A stretch of 64,000 bases of DNA from Chitinophaga filiformis (GTDB lineage Bacteria > Bacteroidota > Bacteroidia > Chitinophagales > Chitinophagaceae): NCBI RefSeq assembly GCF_023100805.1, contig NZ_CP095855.1:1901001-1965000 (forward strand). Reading direction: 5' to 3'. Shown here in pieces: positions 16,078-25,440 of this stretch (position 1 is the stretch's first letter; each line of letters opens with the position of its first letter). The position numbers and the translations under genes were made by a program. The notes beneath the pieces are model-generated. The model saw only the letters and a program-made list of their open reading frames with translations. It searched no databases and was not told where the DNA came from.

Positions 16078-18240
16078 ATGAAGTACAGGATACAAAACCG
16101 GTTATACGCGCTTTTATTTTTTATGTTGCTGCTGCTCGTCAGCTCCATTTCCAGGAGCCAGGAGCTTATCAACCGTATGGCATTGGTACAGCGGCATAAC
16201 GTTGTCAATAATAAATTCGATTCACTTTCTGCACTGACGCTCGGCAACGGAGGTTTTGCTTTTACTGTAGACATCACCGGGCTGCAATCCTTTCCCGAAG
16301 CTTATAGCCAGGGCGTTCCGCTGGGTACACAATCCGAGTGGGGATGGCATAGTTTTACCGATACAGCGGGCTATCGCTTTGAAGAAACGCTTAAGACATA
16401 TCATCTGCATAACCGGGATATCACCTATGCCGTGCAATGGAATACACCTGAACGCAATAAGCAGGCCTCGGACTGGTTCCGGCAGAACATGCACCGCCTG
16501 CAGTTAGGTAACATCGGCTTACAGATACTGCTGAAGAACGGGACTGCCTGCCGCCTGTCAGACATCAAAGAGGTATCGCAGGAGCTGGACCTCTGGGCCG
16601 GTGTGATCAAAAGCCGGTTCACTGTAGAGGGCAATCCGGTACAGGTGCTGACTACCGTACATCCTGAAACGGACCTGGTAGCAGTCAGGATCGAATCGCC
16701 TTTGCTGAAAGAAGGCCGGATAAAACTGCAGATACGTTTCCCTTATCCTACCGGTACTTTTTCAGATGCCGGCGTGAACAGAGCCTCTCCTGAAAAACAT
16801 GTTTCCCGTGTGGTGGAAGTTGGACAGCGTTCGTTCACGATGGAGCATAGTCTTGACAGAACACGTTACTTCCTGCAGGTGGGAGGTTCAGATGCTATGA
16901 CGCTGGCCCAACAGCAGCGGCATGATCATATCATTACACCCGCTACTACGGCTGCACGTTTTGATTTTGATTTCCGCTTTAGCGAAGAGCGGCCAGGCTC
17001 TTTACGTACCCTGCCTCCTTTTGAAACGGTACGGACTTTCAGTGAGGAACACTGGCTGCGTTTCTGGCAAACGGGAGCTGCTGTAGATTTCACCGGAAGT
17101 ACCGATCCACGGGCATTTGAACTTGAACGCAGGGTCATACTCTCTCAATACCTGATGGCGGTACAATGCGCAGGTAATATACCGCCGCAGGAAACGGGGC
17201 TCACTTACAACAGCTGGTTCGGTAAACCCCACCTTGAGATGCACTGGTGGCATGTTGTTCACTTTGCCCTGTGGAACCGCCCGGATATACTTGAGAAGGG
17301 TCTCCAATGGTATGCTACTGTTGCCGGCAAGGCCAGGGCTATTGCACAACGCCAGGGATATGAAGGTCTCCGCTGGCAGAAAATGACGGATCCGGAAGGA
17401 AATGAAAGCCCGTCTTCTGTAGGCGCCTTCCTCTTATGGCAACAGCCTCATTTCATCTATATGACGGAACTGCTGTACCGCCACTACCACGACCACGGTA
17501 CATTGAATAAATATAAAGACCTGGTATTCGCTACCGCGGATTTCATGGCATCATTTGCGGCTTACGACAGCACCACGCATCGTTATATACTGGGCAGGGG
17601 CATGATCCCTGCACAAGAGCGATTCAAGCCGGAAAGCACCTTTAACGCCACCTTCGAGCTGGCTTACTGGCGCTGGGGCCTAAGCACCGCCCAGGAATGG
17701 CGTACCCGTCTCGGACTGCCCCGTAACGCCCGCTGGGACGCCGTACTCGATAGCCTGGCACCGCTGCCACAAAAGGATGGCCTTTATCTCGCGGCCGAAA
17801 GCGCCCCTGATTCATACACCAATCCGCCGTACATGACAGATCATCCGGCCGTGCTGGGCGCCCTGGGCATGTTGCCTGCACAGTCTTGTGTAGATACTGC
17901 TGTTATGCACCGCACTTTCAATAAGATATGGACGTCCTGGAACTGGCAGGAAACCTGGGGCTGGGATTTTCCCCTCACGGCCATGACGGCTACCCGCCTA
18001 GGCTTGCCGGAGAAAGCGATCGACGCCTTGTTCATGCCTGTAAAGACCAATACCTGGCTGGCTGACGGGCATAACTACCAGGATGAACGCCTGCGGCTAT
18101 ATCTGCCGGGAAATGGCGCACTGCTTACAGCTGTTGCTATGATGTGCGCAGGTTACGACGGTTGTATGCAGGCATTACCCGGCATTCCCGACAATGGCAA
18201 GTGGCGCGTAATGTGGGAAGGGCTGCATACCATGCCCTGA
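16078..18240 (+). CDS. exported GH65-like (alpha/alpha)6-barrel glycoside hydrolase candidate
   Basis: 720 residues from the ATG at 16078, which directly precedes a signal peptide (MKYRIQNRLYALLFFMLLLL). An in-frame TTG at 16033 would add an unlikely extension. Residues about 40-330 look like a beta-sandwich domain; from about residue 350 an (alpha/alpha)6 barrel follows with FGKPHLEMHWWH, LRWQKMTDPEGNESPSSVG and TWNWQETWGWDFP-like aromatic motifs (WNWQETWGWDF). The layout resembles GH65 and related families, but the catalytic acid cannot be named with certainty. It is 57 bases upstream of a GH105 gene, suggesting joint use on a plant-derived glycan. Confidence 0.75.
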   Translation: MKYRIQNRLYALLFFMLLLLVSSISRSQELINRMALVQRHNVVNNKFDSLSALTLGNGGFAFTVDITGLQSFPEAYSQGVPLGTQSEWGWHSFTDTAGYRFEETLKTYHLHNRDITYAVQWNTPERNKQASDWFRQNMHRLQLGNIGLQILLKNGTACRLSDIKEVSQELDLWAGVIKSRFTVEGNPVQVLTTVHPETDLVAVRIESPLLKEGRIKLQIRFPYPTGTFSDAGVNRASPEKHVSRVVEVGQRSFTMEHSLDRTRYFLQVGGSDAMTLAQQQRHDHIITPATTAARFDFDFRFSEERPGSLRTLPPFETVRTFSEEHWLRFWQTGAAVDFTGSTDPRAFELERRVILSQYLMAVQCAGNIPPQETGLTYNSWFGKPHLEMHWWHVVHFALWNRPDILEKGLQWYATVAGKARAIAQRQGYEGLRWQKMTDPEGNESPSSVGAFLLWQQPHFIYMTELLYRHYHDHGTLNKYKDLVFATADFMASFAAYDSTTHRYILGRGMIPAQERFKPESTFNATFELAYWRWGLSTAQEWRTRLGLPRNARWDAVLDSLAPLPQKDGLYLAAESAPDSYTNPPYMTDHPAVLGALGMLPAQSCVDTAVMHRTFNKIWTSWNWQETWGWDFPLTAMTATRLGLPEKAIDALFMPVKTNTWLADGHNYQDERLRLYLPGNGALLTAVAMMCAGYDGCMQALPGIPDNGKWRVMWEGLHTMP

Positions 18241-18297
18241 CAGACGAATGATGGTGTTTCCACGATTTATGATCTATCCACGTAAAAACTATATATA

Positions 18298-19428
18298 ATG
18301 AAGATGCATCTTTTAGTCGCCACTATCCTGCTGAGTGCCGGCAGCTACCTGCCTGCCCGGGCACAATCGCTGCCATCAAAAAAAGAAGTGCTGAAAACCC
18401 TGACCCTCACTAACCGTTACTTCATGGAGAAATGGCCCGACGCCGGTAAAGAGATCGTTCTCCATAAGACCTGGCCATCCAATATCTGGACAAGGGCTGT
18501 CTATTACGAAGGACTCATGGCATTGTACCAGATCGATCCGCAGAAAAGTTACTACGACTATGCCGTACAGTGGGGCGATAAACACCACTGGGGCCTGCGC
18601 GGCGGTATCACCACCCGCAATGCCGATAACCAGGCCTGTGGGCAGACTTATATCGACCTCTATCTTATCGATAAACAACCTGAACGTATTCACAATATCA
18701 AGGCCTCTGTCGACAGCATGCTGGCTACAGACGTTGTCGACGACTGGGACTGGATTGACGCCATCCAAATGGCGATGCCGGTAATGGCGCGCCTGGGGAA
18801 GCTGTATCATGACACTACCTATTTCCATCGCATGTATGAGATGTATGCATTTACGAAATTTAAACATGGCACGAATGGGCTGTACAATCAGCAGGAGCAC
18901 CTGTGGTGGCGGGATAAGGATTTTGTTCCTCCCTACAAAGAGCCTAATGGGGCCAACTGCTACTGGAGCCGGGGGAATGGCTGGGTTCTGGCGTCGCTTG
19001 TCCGCACAATGGAATGGCTGCCGAAGTCTTCTCCCTATTATAATATCTACCTGCAGGATTTCAGGGATATGGCAGCGGCGTTGGTGAAACTGCAACGTGC
19101 GGATGGTTTCTGGAATGCGAGCTTACATGATCCTGCTAATTTTGGTGGTAAAGAGCTGACGGGGACTTCGCTGTTTGTGTATGGGATGGCCTGGGGGATA
19201 CGGCATGGGTATCTTGATAAAAAGGTGTATCAGCCGGTGGTGGTGAAGGCGTGGAATGCGCTGGTGAAGGATTGTGTGCATGAGAATGGGATGCTGGGGT
19301 ATGTGCAGAGTACCGGGAAGCAGCCGTCTGATGGGCAGCCGGTGACGTTTGATAAGATTCCGGATTTTGAGGATTATGGGTTGGGGTGTTTCTTATTGGC
19401 AGGGGCGGAGATGTGTAAACGTAAATAA
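18298..19428 (+). CDS. exported GH88/GH105-family unsaturated glucuronyl/rhamnogalacturonyl hydrolase
   Basis: 376 residues with a signal peptide ending near QA at residue 23. The (alpha/alpha)6 barrel carries RGGITTRNADNQACGQTYIDLY and DDWDWIDAIQMAMP (149-161), the region holding the catalytic Asp of GH105 (Asp154 is the likely one), plus YWSRGNGWVLASL. Such enzymes hydrate the unsaturated uronic acid left by polysaccharide lyases. The last ~90 codons shift to G- and T-rich codon choice compared with the C-ending codons earlier in the gene, without breaking the frame. Confidence 0.93.
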   Translation: MKMHLLVATILLSAGSYLPARAQSLPSKKEVLKTLTLTNRYFMEKWPDAGKEIVLHKTWPSNIWTRAVYYEGLMALYQIDPQKSYYDYAVQWGDKHHWGLRGGITTRNADNQACGQTYIDLYLIDKQPERIHNIKASVDSMLATDVVDDWDWIDAIQMAMPVMARLGKLYHDTTYFHRMYEMYAFTKFKHGTNGLYNQQEHLWWRDKDFVPPYKEPNGANCYWSRGNGWVLASLVRTMEWLPKSSPYYNIYLQDFRDMAAALVKLQRADGFWNASLHDPANFGGKELTGTSLFVYGMAWGIRHGYLDKKVYQPVVVKAWNALVKDCVHENGMLGYVQSTGKQPSDGQPVTFDKIPDFEDYGLGCFLLAGAEMCKRK

Positions 19429-19482
19429 TAATGCCATCCTCTTAGAATAAGAGCTTGTGGGAACGAGCGTACGATTTTTTCG

Positions 19483-19666
19483 GAGTCCGTTCCGTACGGA
19501 AAAGTAAGTGTGGGCTTGCTGGCTGAGTTCTTTGAAGTATTCCCGCTGTTGGGCAATGGGAGGTCGTATTGGCTGTGGAATATCCATTAAACCCCTTGTG
19601 CAACGTATCAGCATACTTCAAACAACTTAGGCCAGCAAGCTCCACCTTACTTTTCCTGATTCCACT
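19483..19666 (-). repeat. 184-bp palindromic repeat element, left copy
   Basis: Imperfect palindrome with arms at 19498-19540 and 19613-19656 (GGAAAAGTAAG outer, GCTTGCTGGC-AGTT-TTTGAAGTAT inner) and a ~72-base centre. The reverse complement of the whole 184 bp matches 21851-22034 at high identity, including the centre and the short flanks. No coding capacity. The rest of the 870-base gap after the GH105 gene is A/T-rich with no gene seen, apart from the diverged copy at 20011-20170. Confidence 0.9.
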
Positions 19667-20010
19667 GGTCCGCCAATAGCTTGACCTCTTCTCCAGACCA
19701 CTAATGCCTTTCTTCCGGTTTATTGTCATCCTTTTTATAGATCATTTCTAATCCGCTCTTAGATACTATCTTGATGGCATTCTTACATTTTTCTTATTCC
19801 TTTTATTCCTTATTTGAAACCGGCAATAATTGCGCTGTTTGTTTTCTCTTATTGCATTATTACAATGTACACCGATGGGTAAGTGGAAGAACTTAACTAT
19901 TAGAGGTCCCTTCCTCTTTCATCCTCCATATTCGAAAACGGAGAGGCCACAAGGGGCAAAAGGAATCATGCGTCTATAAGACTATCTATTAACGGAGCAG
20001 GGAATGTATA

Positions 20011-20170
20011 GGCCGGGTTCAGGAGGAGACTGCTGGCCTTAGTTTTTGAAGTAATGCTGAGAATTCCTGTCAGGGGTTAAATGAATATTCAACTGCCCGC
20101 ATCTACTAAAGCTAAATGGTAAGAAAACTTCAAAAAACTACAGCCGGCAGTCCCTCCTGAAAACCCGGCT
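20011..20170 (+). repeat. diverged relative of the palindromic element
   Basis: 160-bp imperfect palindrome. Arms GGCCGGG..TTCAGGAGG and CCTCCTGAA..CCCGGCT are outermost; inner parts CTGCTGGCCTTAGTTTTTGAAGT and its near-complement follow the same order as the left and right elements. The centre retains CAGGGGTT and CAACTGCCCGC similarities. It lies between the left element and the PepSY gene. Confidence 0.7.
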
Positions 20171-20297
20171 GTCGCCCCTGCCTCTAAAGAAAAGCCGCCC
20201 TGCAATAATTCAGACCCTCAGAAAAAATTCCGTTTTCGAGCAAACAATCCACATTATTTGCATCATTTTTACAGCTAACCGGCCAACTCAGCCTGGA

Positions 20298-21467
20298 ATG
20301 CGACTGCTTATGACTATTAAAAAACTCATTGGTAAACTACACTTGTGGCTCGGCTTCATTTCCGGCCTCGGCGTTTTTATTATAGCTGTCACGGGCTGCA
20401 TTCTCGCATTTCAGCAGGAAATAGAAAGTGTTACCAAACCATATACGTATACGGCCAGTCGCCCGGGAGTGGCCCCATTACCGCCATCAGCGTTAAAAGC
20501 GATCGCTGTTAAAGAAATTACCCATAAACAACCGAATGGTGTTCTTTATCCTGGAAAGGATAAGAGCGCATCCGTGATGTTCTACGGCGCCAATCCGGAT
20601 TATTATTACCAGGTCTTTATGGATCCCTATACTGGAAAAGTGATCAAGGTCTGGAGCGAAGAAGGTGATTTCTTCCACTTTATATTACACGGACACTATT
20701 ACCTGTGGTTGCCTCCGGCGATAGGTCAGCCGGTTGTTGCTTCTGTTACATTGATCTTCTTCATTATGCTGATTACCGGTCTGGTGTTATGGTGGCCCAG
20801 AAATAAAGCGGCCGCTAAACAGCGCTTCTCGGTAAAGTGGACCGCCAAATGGAAAAGATTGAATTATGACCTGCACAACGTGCTTGGATTTTATGTTATG
20901 ATAGTCGGATTGCTGTTGGCTACTACCGGTCTCGTATGGGGCTTCCAGTGGTTCAGCAAAGCAGTGTACTTCGCCACTTCAGGAGGAGAGCACCTGCCAG
21001 TTGACGCACCGCCTTTGTCAGATACAAGCAAGGCCGCAGCATATAAGGTGCCGGAAGACCAGGTATGGCAACAACTAAGAAAGAAAGCTCCCGCAGACGC
21101 CGGCATTATGGTATCATACGCCCCTGACAAATCGGCCGCCATTGCTGCCTCCATCAATTACAGGCCCGGCACTTACTATAAATTGGACAATTACTACTTC
21201 GATCAGAATACATTGGCTGTACTACCTGCCAGGGGCCCCTATACCGGCGAATATGCCAAAGCGGGCTTCGCAGATAAGCTACGTGACATGAACTACGATA
21301 TCCACATCGGCGCCATTATTGGTTTGCCCGGAAAGATCATTGTATTCCTCGCCAGCCTCGTTTGCGCCAGCCTGCCCATTACCGGGGTTTATATATGGTG
21401 GGGAAGAAGGCATAAGAAAATAAAAAAGAGCCCCGTAGTACGCTCCTCCTCAAAAATGAGAGCATAA
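20298..21467 (+). CDS. PepSY-associated transmembrane protein (PiuB-like)
   Basis: 389 residues with four transmembrane helices: near residues 12-38 (KLHLWLGFISGLGVFIIAVTGC), 145-170, 195-220 and 345-370. PepSY-type periplasmic segments lie between helices, and the helix starts LHLWLG, LHNVLGFYVM and DIHIGAIIGLPGK contain the paired histidines that suggest haem or redox roles in this family. Proteins of this type are linked to siderophore-iron reduction. A second in-frame ATG at 20310 is also possible. It stands alone and is bracketed by inverted palindromic elements at 19483-19666 and 21851-22034. Confidence 0.92.
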   Translation: MRLLMTIKKLIGKLHLWLGFISGLGVFIIAVTGCILAFQQEIESVTKPYTYTASRPGVAPLPPSALKAIAVKEITHKQPNGVLYPGKDKSASVMFYGANPDYYYQVFMDPYTGKVIKVWSEEGDFFHFILHGHYYLWLPPAIGQPVVASVTLIFFIMLITGLVLWWPRNKAAAKQRFSVKWTAKWKRLNYDLHNVLGFYVMIVGLLLATTGLVWGFQWFSKAVYFATSGGEHLPVDAPPLSDTSKAAAYKVPEDQVWQQLRKKAPADAGIMVSYAPDKSAAIAASINYRPGTYYKLDNYYFDQNTLAVLPARGPYTGEYAKAGFADKLRDMNYDIHIGAIIGLPGKIIVFLASLVCASLPITGVYIWWGRRHKKIKKSPVVRSSSKMRA

Positions 21468-21470
21468 CAT

Positions 21471-21659
21471 AGCGCATAAATAAGGCTTGACATACATGCG
21501 TAAAATGAACGCATACCTGAGAACAGATAATGTTATGGCTAACCTTTAGGGTAAACTGAACGCACAAATAAGCCTTTGGTATGATAGCGTAAATATAAGT
21601 GTAATGAGAACGCAAGTAACTATCCAAGTGCATAATTTACGTTAGGATAACTGAGCGCA
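21471..21659. repeat. degenerate ~50-bp tandem repeat after the PepSY gene
   Basis: TGAACGCA-like words recur at 21506, 21557, 21607 and 21652 (gaps 51, 50, 45), each preceded by a GTAAA/GTAAT-like word. No ORF of interest. The rest of 21468-22292 holds the right palindromic element and A/T-rich sequence. Confidence 0.4.
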
Positions 21660-21850
21660 TGACGAGGTTCTACGATGATAACATAAAAGCAAGCGTAAGA
21701 GAACCCAGGCTGATAGCTTGACCTGCGGCCGTAAACTGATTGCATATATAATGAGTTCCTAATGTGGTAGCCTAAAATCAGTGTGTAAGACGGGCACAAA
21801 TAACAACATGAGATTCGGACAGGTAATGGACGCCCAGCTATTAGTGGGGG

Positions 21851-22034
21851 AGTGGAATCAGGAAAAGTAAGGAGGAGCTTGCTGGCCTAAGTTGTTTGAA
21901 GTATGCTGATACGTTGCACCAGGGGTTTCATATATATCCAACCGCCAGATACGACCTTCCAATGCCCAACAGCGGGAATACTTCAAAGAACTCAGCCAGC
22001 AAGCCCTCACTTACTTTTCCGTATGGAACGGTCT
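21851..22034 (+). repeat. 184-bp palindromic repeat element, right copy
   Basis: Reverse-complement counterpart of 19483-19666. The palindrome spans 21861-22020 with outer arms GGAAAAGTAAG/CTTACTTTTCC. Arms GCTTGCTGGCCTAAGTTGT and the complementary AACTCAGCCAGCAAGC end can fold the whole unit into one long hairpin. No transposase is visible, so a MITE- or REP-like non-autonomous element is the best description. Confidence 0.9.
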
Positions 22035-22292
22035 CTTAAAAAGCGTAATTTCATTAAAAGAGGCTAGCAACCAAGCCCCATAAACCTCATCTCCGGAAAA
22101 AATAAGCGTAAAGATTACGTTTCCCGAAAAAAGATTTTTATTTTTCAGCGGTGAGTAAGAACATGTGCAGTTAATTTAATCCACGGGTATCATAATTATA
22201 GGTCCATGAGTCTCAACAATTCCGCCATTGCCGCGGAGGTAGCGGCGCGTTCCCACGTTTTTACTAATTATCACATAAAGCTCCACAAAATC

Positions 22293-24743
22293 ATGAAGAG
22301 AATTTTTGGTATTGCTGCCGTATTGCTGTCACAACAGCTATATGCGCAACAACAGGCGCCAGCCTATCCGTTGATCACACACGATCCTTATTTCAGTGTC
22401 TGGTCGGCAACAGACAAGCTGACCGCTTCTGCTACACGCCACTGGACAGGCACAGAACAGTCCCTGACGGGATTTGTAAAGGTTGACGGCGTAACCTACC
22501 GGGTATTGGGTGCTCCGGGGCATGCATACAGGGCACTAGCCGCTACGGCCGACATGGCGCCCTACCAGGTGCGTTATACGGAAACGGCTCCTGCAAAAGG
22601 ATGGGAAGATCCTGCATTCAATGACGCCGACTGGAAAACAGGAAAAGCGCCATTTGAAAAAGACGGGAAAACTACCGGTACACCCTGGTTTACAGACAAT
22701 GTATGGGTGCGCAGAACCTTCACAGTGGATGATCCGAATGTGGATAAACTGCTGCTGAAGATCAATCATGACGACAATGCGGAAGTTTACCTGAATGGAG
22801 AACGCATTTACAGTTACGAGGGATGGTTAAACCACATGGAATATTTCCCCATCAGCGAAGAAGCAAAGAAGAAACTGCGTAAAGGAACAAATGTACTGGC
22901 CATGCATTGTACCAATACCAGGGGCGGCGCTTATCTCGATGGAGGTATCGTAACAGAAGATAAAGACGAATGGGCAGATAAGATCCAGCTGGCAGAACAG
23001 AAAAATGTTACGCTGGAAGCTACACGGACAATCTATGACCTTACCTGCGGAAAGGTAGATGTAACGCTGACTTTCACCTCCCCGCTATTACTGAAAGATC
23101 TCGATCTGATGTCCCGTCCTGTGTCTTATGTCTCCTATAAGGTAAAAGCCAATGACGGACGCAGGCATAAGGTAGAAGTGTATTTTGGAGCCTCTTCAGA
23201 CCTGGCAGTAAATACATCCGCGCAGGAAGTGACTGCGCAGCAGTATGCCAGTGAGGGATTGTCTATACTGAAGACAGGTACAGTAGCACAACCGGTACTG
23301 GCGAAGAAAGGCGATGACCTGCGCATAGACTGGGGCTATCTTTATGTAGCCGTACCACAGTCTGCCGGCGCTACGCAATACGTTACAAAAGAAGGCGCGG
23401 CTGCAGCAACTTTCGCCGGTAAACGTAAACCTCAGACACTTGACAGGGGCCAGCAACTGGTGCTGAATACATCGGTATCCCTTGGAAAAGTAGATGGAAC
23501 GGAGAAAGAACAGGTGTTCCTGGTAGGATATGACGATATATATGCTATTCAATATTTTGAAGCGAATCTGAAGCCATGGTGGAAAAAAGATGATAGTTAT
23601 ACGATAGAAAAAGAACTGAAGAAAGCGCAGGATGAATATGCGTCTGTAATGGCGCGTTGTACTGCGTTTGACAAGGAATTGTATGAACTGGCAAAAACTG
23701 CCGGTGGTGAGAAATACGCCAAACTCTGTGTACTGGGTTATCGCCAGAGTATTGCTGCACATAAATTGGTGAAGAGCCCGCAGGGAGAGATCCTGTTCCT
23801 TTCAAAGGAGAATTTCAGCAATGGCTGTATCAATACGGTGGATGTAACATATCCTTCAGCTCCCTTGTACCTGGTGTACAATCCTGACCTGATGAAAGGT
23901 ATGCTCAACGGTATTTTTTATTTCAGTGAAAGTGGCAAGTATACGCAGCCATATGCAGCGCATGACCTGGGAACATATCCGCTGGCAAATGGCCAGGCAT
24001 ATGGAGAAGGCATGCCGGTGGAAGAATCAGGTAATATGATCATCCTGACAGCAGCCATCGCGAAAGCAGAAGGCAATGCGAATTATGCAAAACAACATTG
24101 GAAAACGTTAACTACCTGGGCAGAGTATCTGCTGAAAGAAGGTTTTGATCCTGCTAACCAGCTGTGTACAGACGATTTCGCCGGTCACCTGGCAAGGAAT
24201 GCAAACCTGTCTGTAAAAGCAATCGTAGGGCTGGGTTGTTATGCAATGCTGGCGGATATGCTGGGGGATAAGGCTTCCGCTCAGAAGTACCGCACTGCAG
24301 CAACAGAGATGGTACCAAAATGGATGCAGCTGGCTGAAGATGGCGACCATTACACACTGGCGTTTGAGAACAAAGGTACCTGGAGCCAGAAATATAACCT
24401 GGTATGGGATAAAGTATTGAACCTGGGATTGTTCCCTAAATCAGTGTACGAGAAAGAAATAAAGTATTATCTGACGCAACAGCTCACGTACGGACTGCCG
24501 CTCGATAGCCGTAAAAAATACACTAAATCCGATTGGATATTGTGGACTGCAGCACTCACGGATAATCAGGCGGATTTCTCTGCCCTGGTGGATCCTGTGT
24601 ATAAATACGCGCAGGAAACACCATCGCGTGTACCGCTGAGCGATTGGCATGAAACTGCTGACGGAAAGATGGTAGGTTTTCAGGCAAGAAGTGTAGTAGG
24701 TGGATATTTTATGCAGATCCTGGGCACAACGCTGAAAAAATAA
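22293..24743 (+). CDS. exported glutaminase-family (DUF4965/DUF1793) protein
   Basis: 816 residues from the ATG at 22293, where a signal peptide begins (MKRIFGIAAVLLSQQLYAQ); an in-frame ATG at 22206 would add 29 residues with no signal character. YPLITHDPYFSVWSATDKL is the typical start of GtaA-like proteins. A jelly-roll insert with WVRRTFTV and NHDDNAEVYLNGERI lies at about residues 100-230. The C-terminal (alpha/alpha)6 domain contains FSESGKYTQPYAAHDLGTYP, MPVEESGNMIIL and SDWHETADGKMVGFQARSVVGGYF. The family is named after fungal glutaminase A, but bacterial activity is unproven. Confidence 0.9.
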   Translation: MKRIFGIAAVLLSQQLYAQQQAPAYPLITHDPYFSVWSATDKLTASATRHWTGTEQSLTGFVKVDGVTYRVLGAPGHAYRALAATADMAPYQVRYTETAPAKGWEDPAFNDADWKTGKAPFEKDGKTTGTPWFTDNVWVRRTFTVDDPNVDKLLLKINHDDNAEVYLNGERIYSYEGWLNHMEYFPISEEAKKKLRKGTNVLAMHCTNTRGGAYLDGGIVTEDKDEWADKIQLAEQKNVTLEATRTIYDLTCGKVDVTLTFTSPLLLKDLDLMSRPVSYVSYKVKANDGRRHKVEVYFGASSDLAVNTSAQEVTAQQYASEGLSILKTGTVAQPVLAKKGDDLRIDWGYLYVAVPQSAGATQYVTKEGAAAATFAGKRKPQTLDRGQQLVLNTSVSLGKVDGTEKEQVFLVGYDDIYAIQYFEANLKPWWKKDDSYTIEKELKKAQDEYASVMARCTAFDKELYELAKTAGGEKYAKLCVLGYRQSIAAHKLVKSPQGEILFLSKENFSNGCINTVDVTYPSAPLYLVYNPDLMKGMLNGIFYFSESGKYTQPYAAHDLGTYPLANGQAYGEGMPVEESGNMIILTAAIAKAEGNANYAKQHWKTLTTWAEYLLKEGFDPANQLCTDDFAGHLARNANLSVKAIVGLGCYAMLADMLGDKASAQKYRTAATEMVPKWMQLAEDGDHYTLAFENKGTWSQKYNLVWDKVLNLGLFPKSVYEKEIKYYLTQQLTYGLPLDSRKKYTKSDWILWTAALTDNQADFSALVDPVYKYAQETPSRVPLSDWHETADGKMVGFQARSVVGGYFMQILGTTLKK

Positions 24744-24771
24744 ATTGATAGCTGATCGGCTGAAAGATAAT

Positions 24772-24810
24772 GGGGTGGCTCTTCTACAGAGAGTCGCCCC
24801 AATCTTTTTT
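24772..24810 (+). terminator. intrinsic terminator of the glutaminase-family gene
   Basis: GGGGTGGCTCT and AGAGAGTCGCCCC form a stem with one G-T pair, followed by AATCTTTTTT. It lies 28 bases after the stop codon. Confidence 0.8.
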
Positions 24811-24852
24811 AAGTGTAGTAATACTACTACAAAACAAAAGAAAACGGGATCA

Positions 24853-25058
24853 TATATTTGTATCAGCAACGAAAGAGATTTGCTTCTGTCCTATACTATA
24901 AAAAAGGTCCCACCCTTTCCCTATAAGCAATTACACAAGAGAAAAATCTTATTTAAAATATTATACTTGATATGTTATCGCATAGAAAGTAAAGAACTTG
25001 GTTTTTATTAGGATATGGTTAGAAAGGGTTGTCATTCTTGACGACCTTTACTTTTTTT
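24853..25058 (+). ncRNA. candidate small RNA (promoter box to terminator, no ORF)
   Basis: A perfect TAnnTTTG box (TATATTTG, 24853-24860) is followed about 170 bases later by a terminator-like hairpin (AAAGGGTTGTCA with TGACGACCTTT, then a T run, 25023-25058). Between them only very short frames exist. The segment CACCCTTTCC near 24913 could pair with the left arm of the terminator. No -33 TTTG is evident, so this is tentative. After 25058 up to 25396 I see only a near-perfect hairpin at 25296-25320 (AGAGCAGCTTA/TAAGCTGTTCT). Confidence 0.35.
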
Positions 25059-25396
25059 ATCCCTTTCTCTTCCAATTAAGATAAATCAATGACATAAAAA
25101 GATGAAGCGGCCAATATCTTTTTCCTTCATCAGGTATGCTGGTGCTCCGGGAATACACAGGATGTATCCGTTATAGACAAGCATCAACGGTTACCAATGG
25201 CTTTAACTTATGTTCATTTTACATTCGGACATAGGATGATGTGAGTTAAGGCCATTCGTATCGGTGCTACGTTGTATACAGGTTATGACAGCTAAAGAGC
25301 AGCTTATTATAAGCTGTTCTAAACAGGAAAAGGAGTGACAGGAGGCATTCACGCAGCCTTACTTATAAAAGGGGAAGATAGACGGATTTTATATAA

Positions 25397-25436
25397 AAGC
25401 GCCTGCAAATATGGCTTTGCAGGCGCTTACTTTTTT
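25397..25436 (+). terminator. strong intrinsic terminator with no obvious upstream gene
   Basis: AAGCGCCTGCAAA and TTTGCAGGCGCTT are perfect 13-bp arms around a 6-base loop, followed by ACTTTTTT. The nearest plus-strand gene ends 650 bases earlier and already has its own terminator, which hints at an unannotated transcript. Confidence 0.75.
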
Positions 25437-25440
25437 GGGT

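Noticed and set aside
19439..19453. CTCTTA/TAAGAG hairpin just after the GH105 gene as terminator
   Set aside because: Six-bp stem and no T run; too weak to call.
19483..22034. Insertion sequence carrying the PepSY gene
   Set aside because: The flanking elements are inverted and alike, but no transposase or clear target duplication was seen; reported as repeat elements only.
23196..23762. 188-codon minus-strand frame inside the glutaminase-family gene
   Set aside because: Antisense shadow with Phe/Tyr/Arg-rich composition; the plus-strand protein matches a known family along its length.
24745..25011. 88-codon plus-strand frame after the glutaminase-family gene
   Set aside because: It begins one base after the previous stop and reads straight through an intrinsic terminator; composition is not protein-like.
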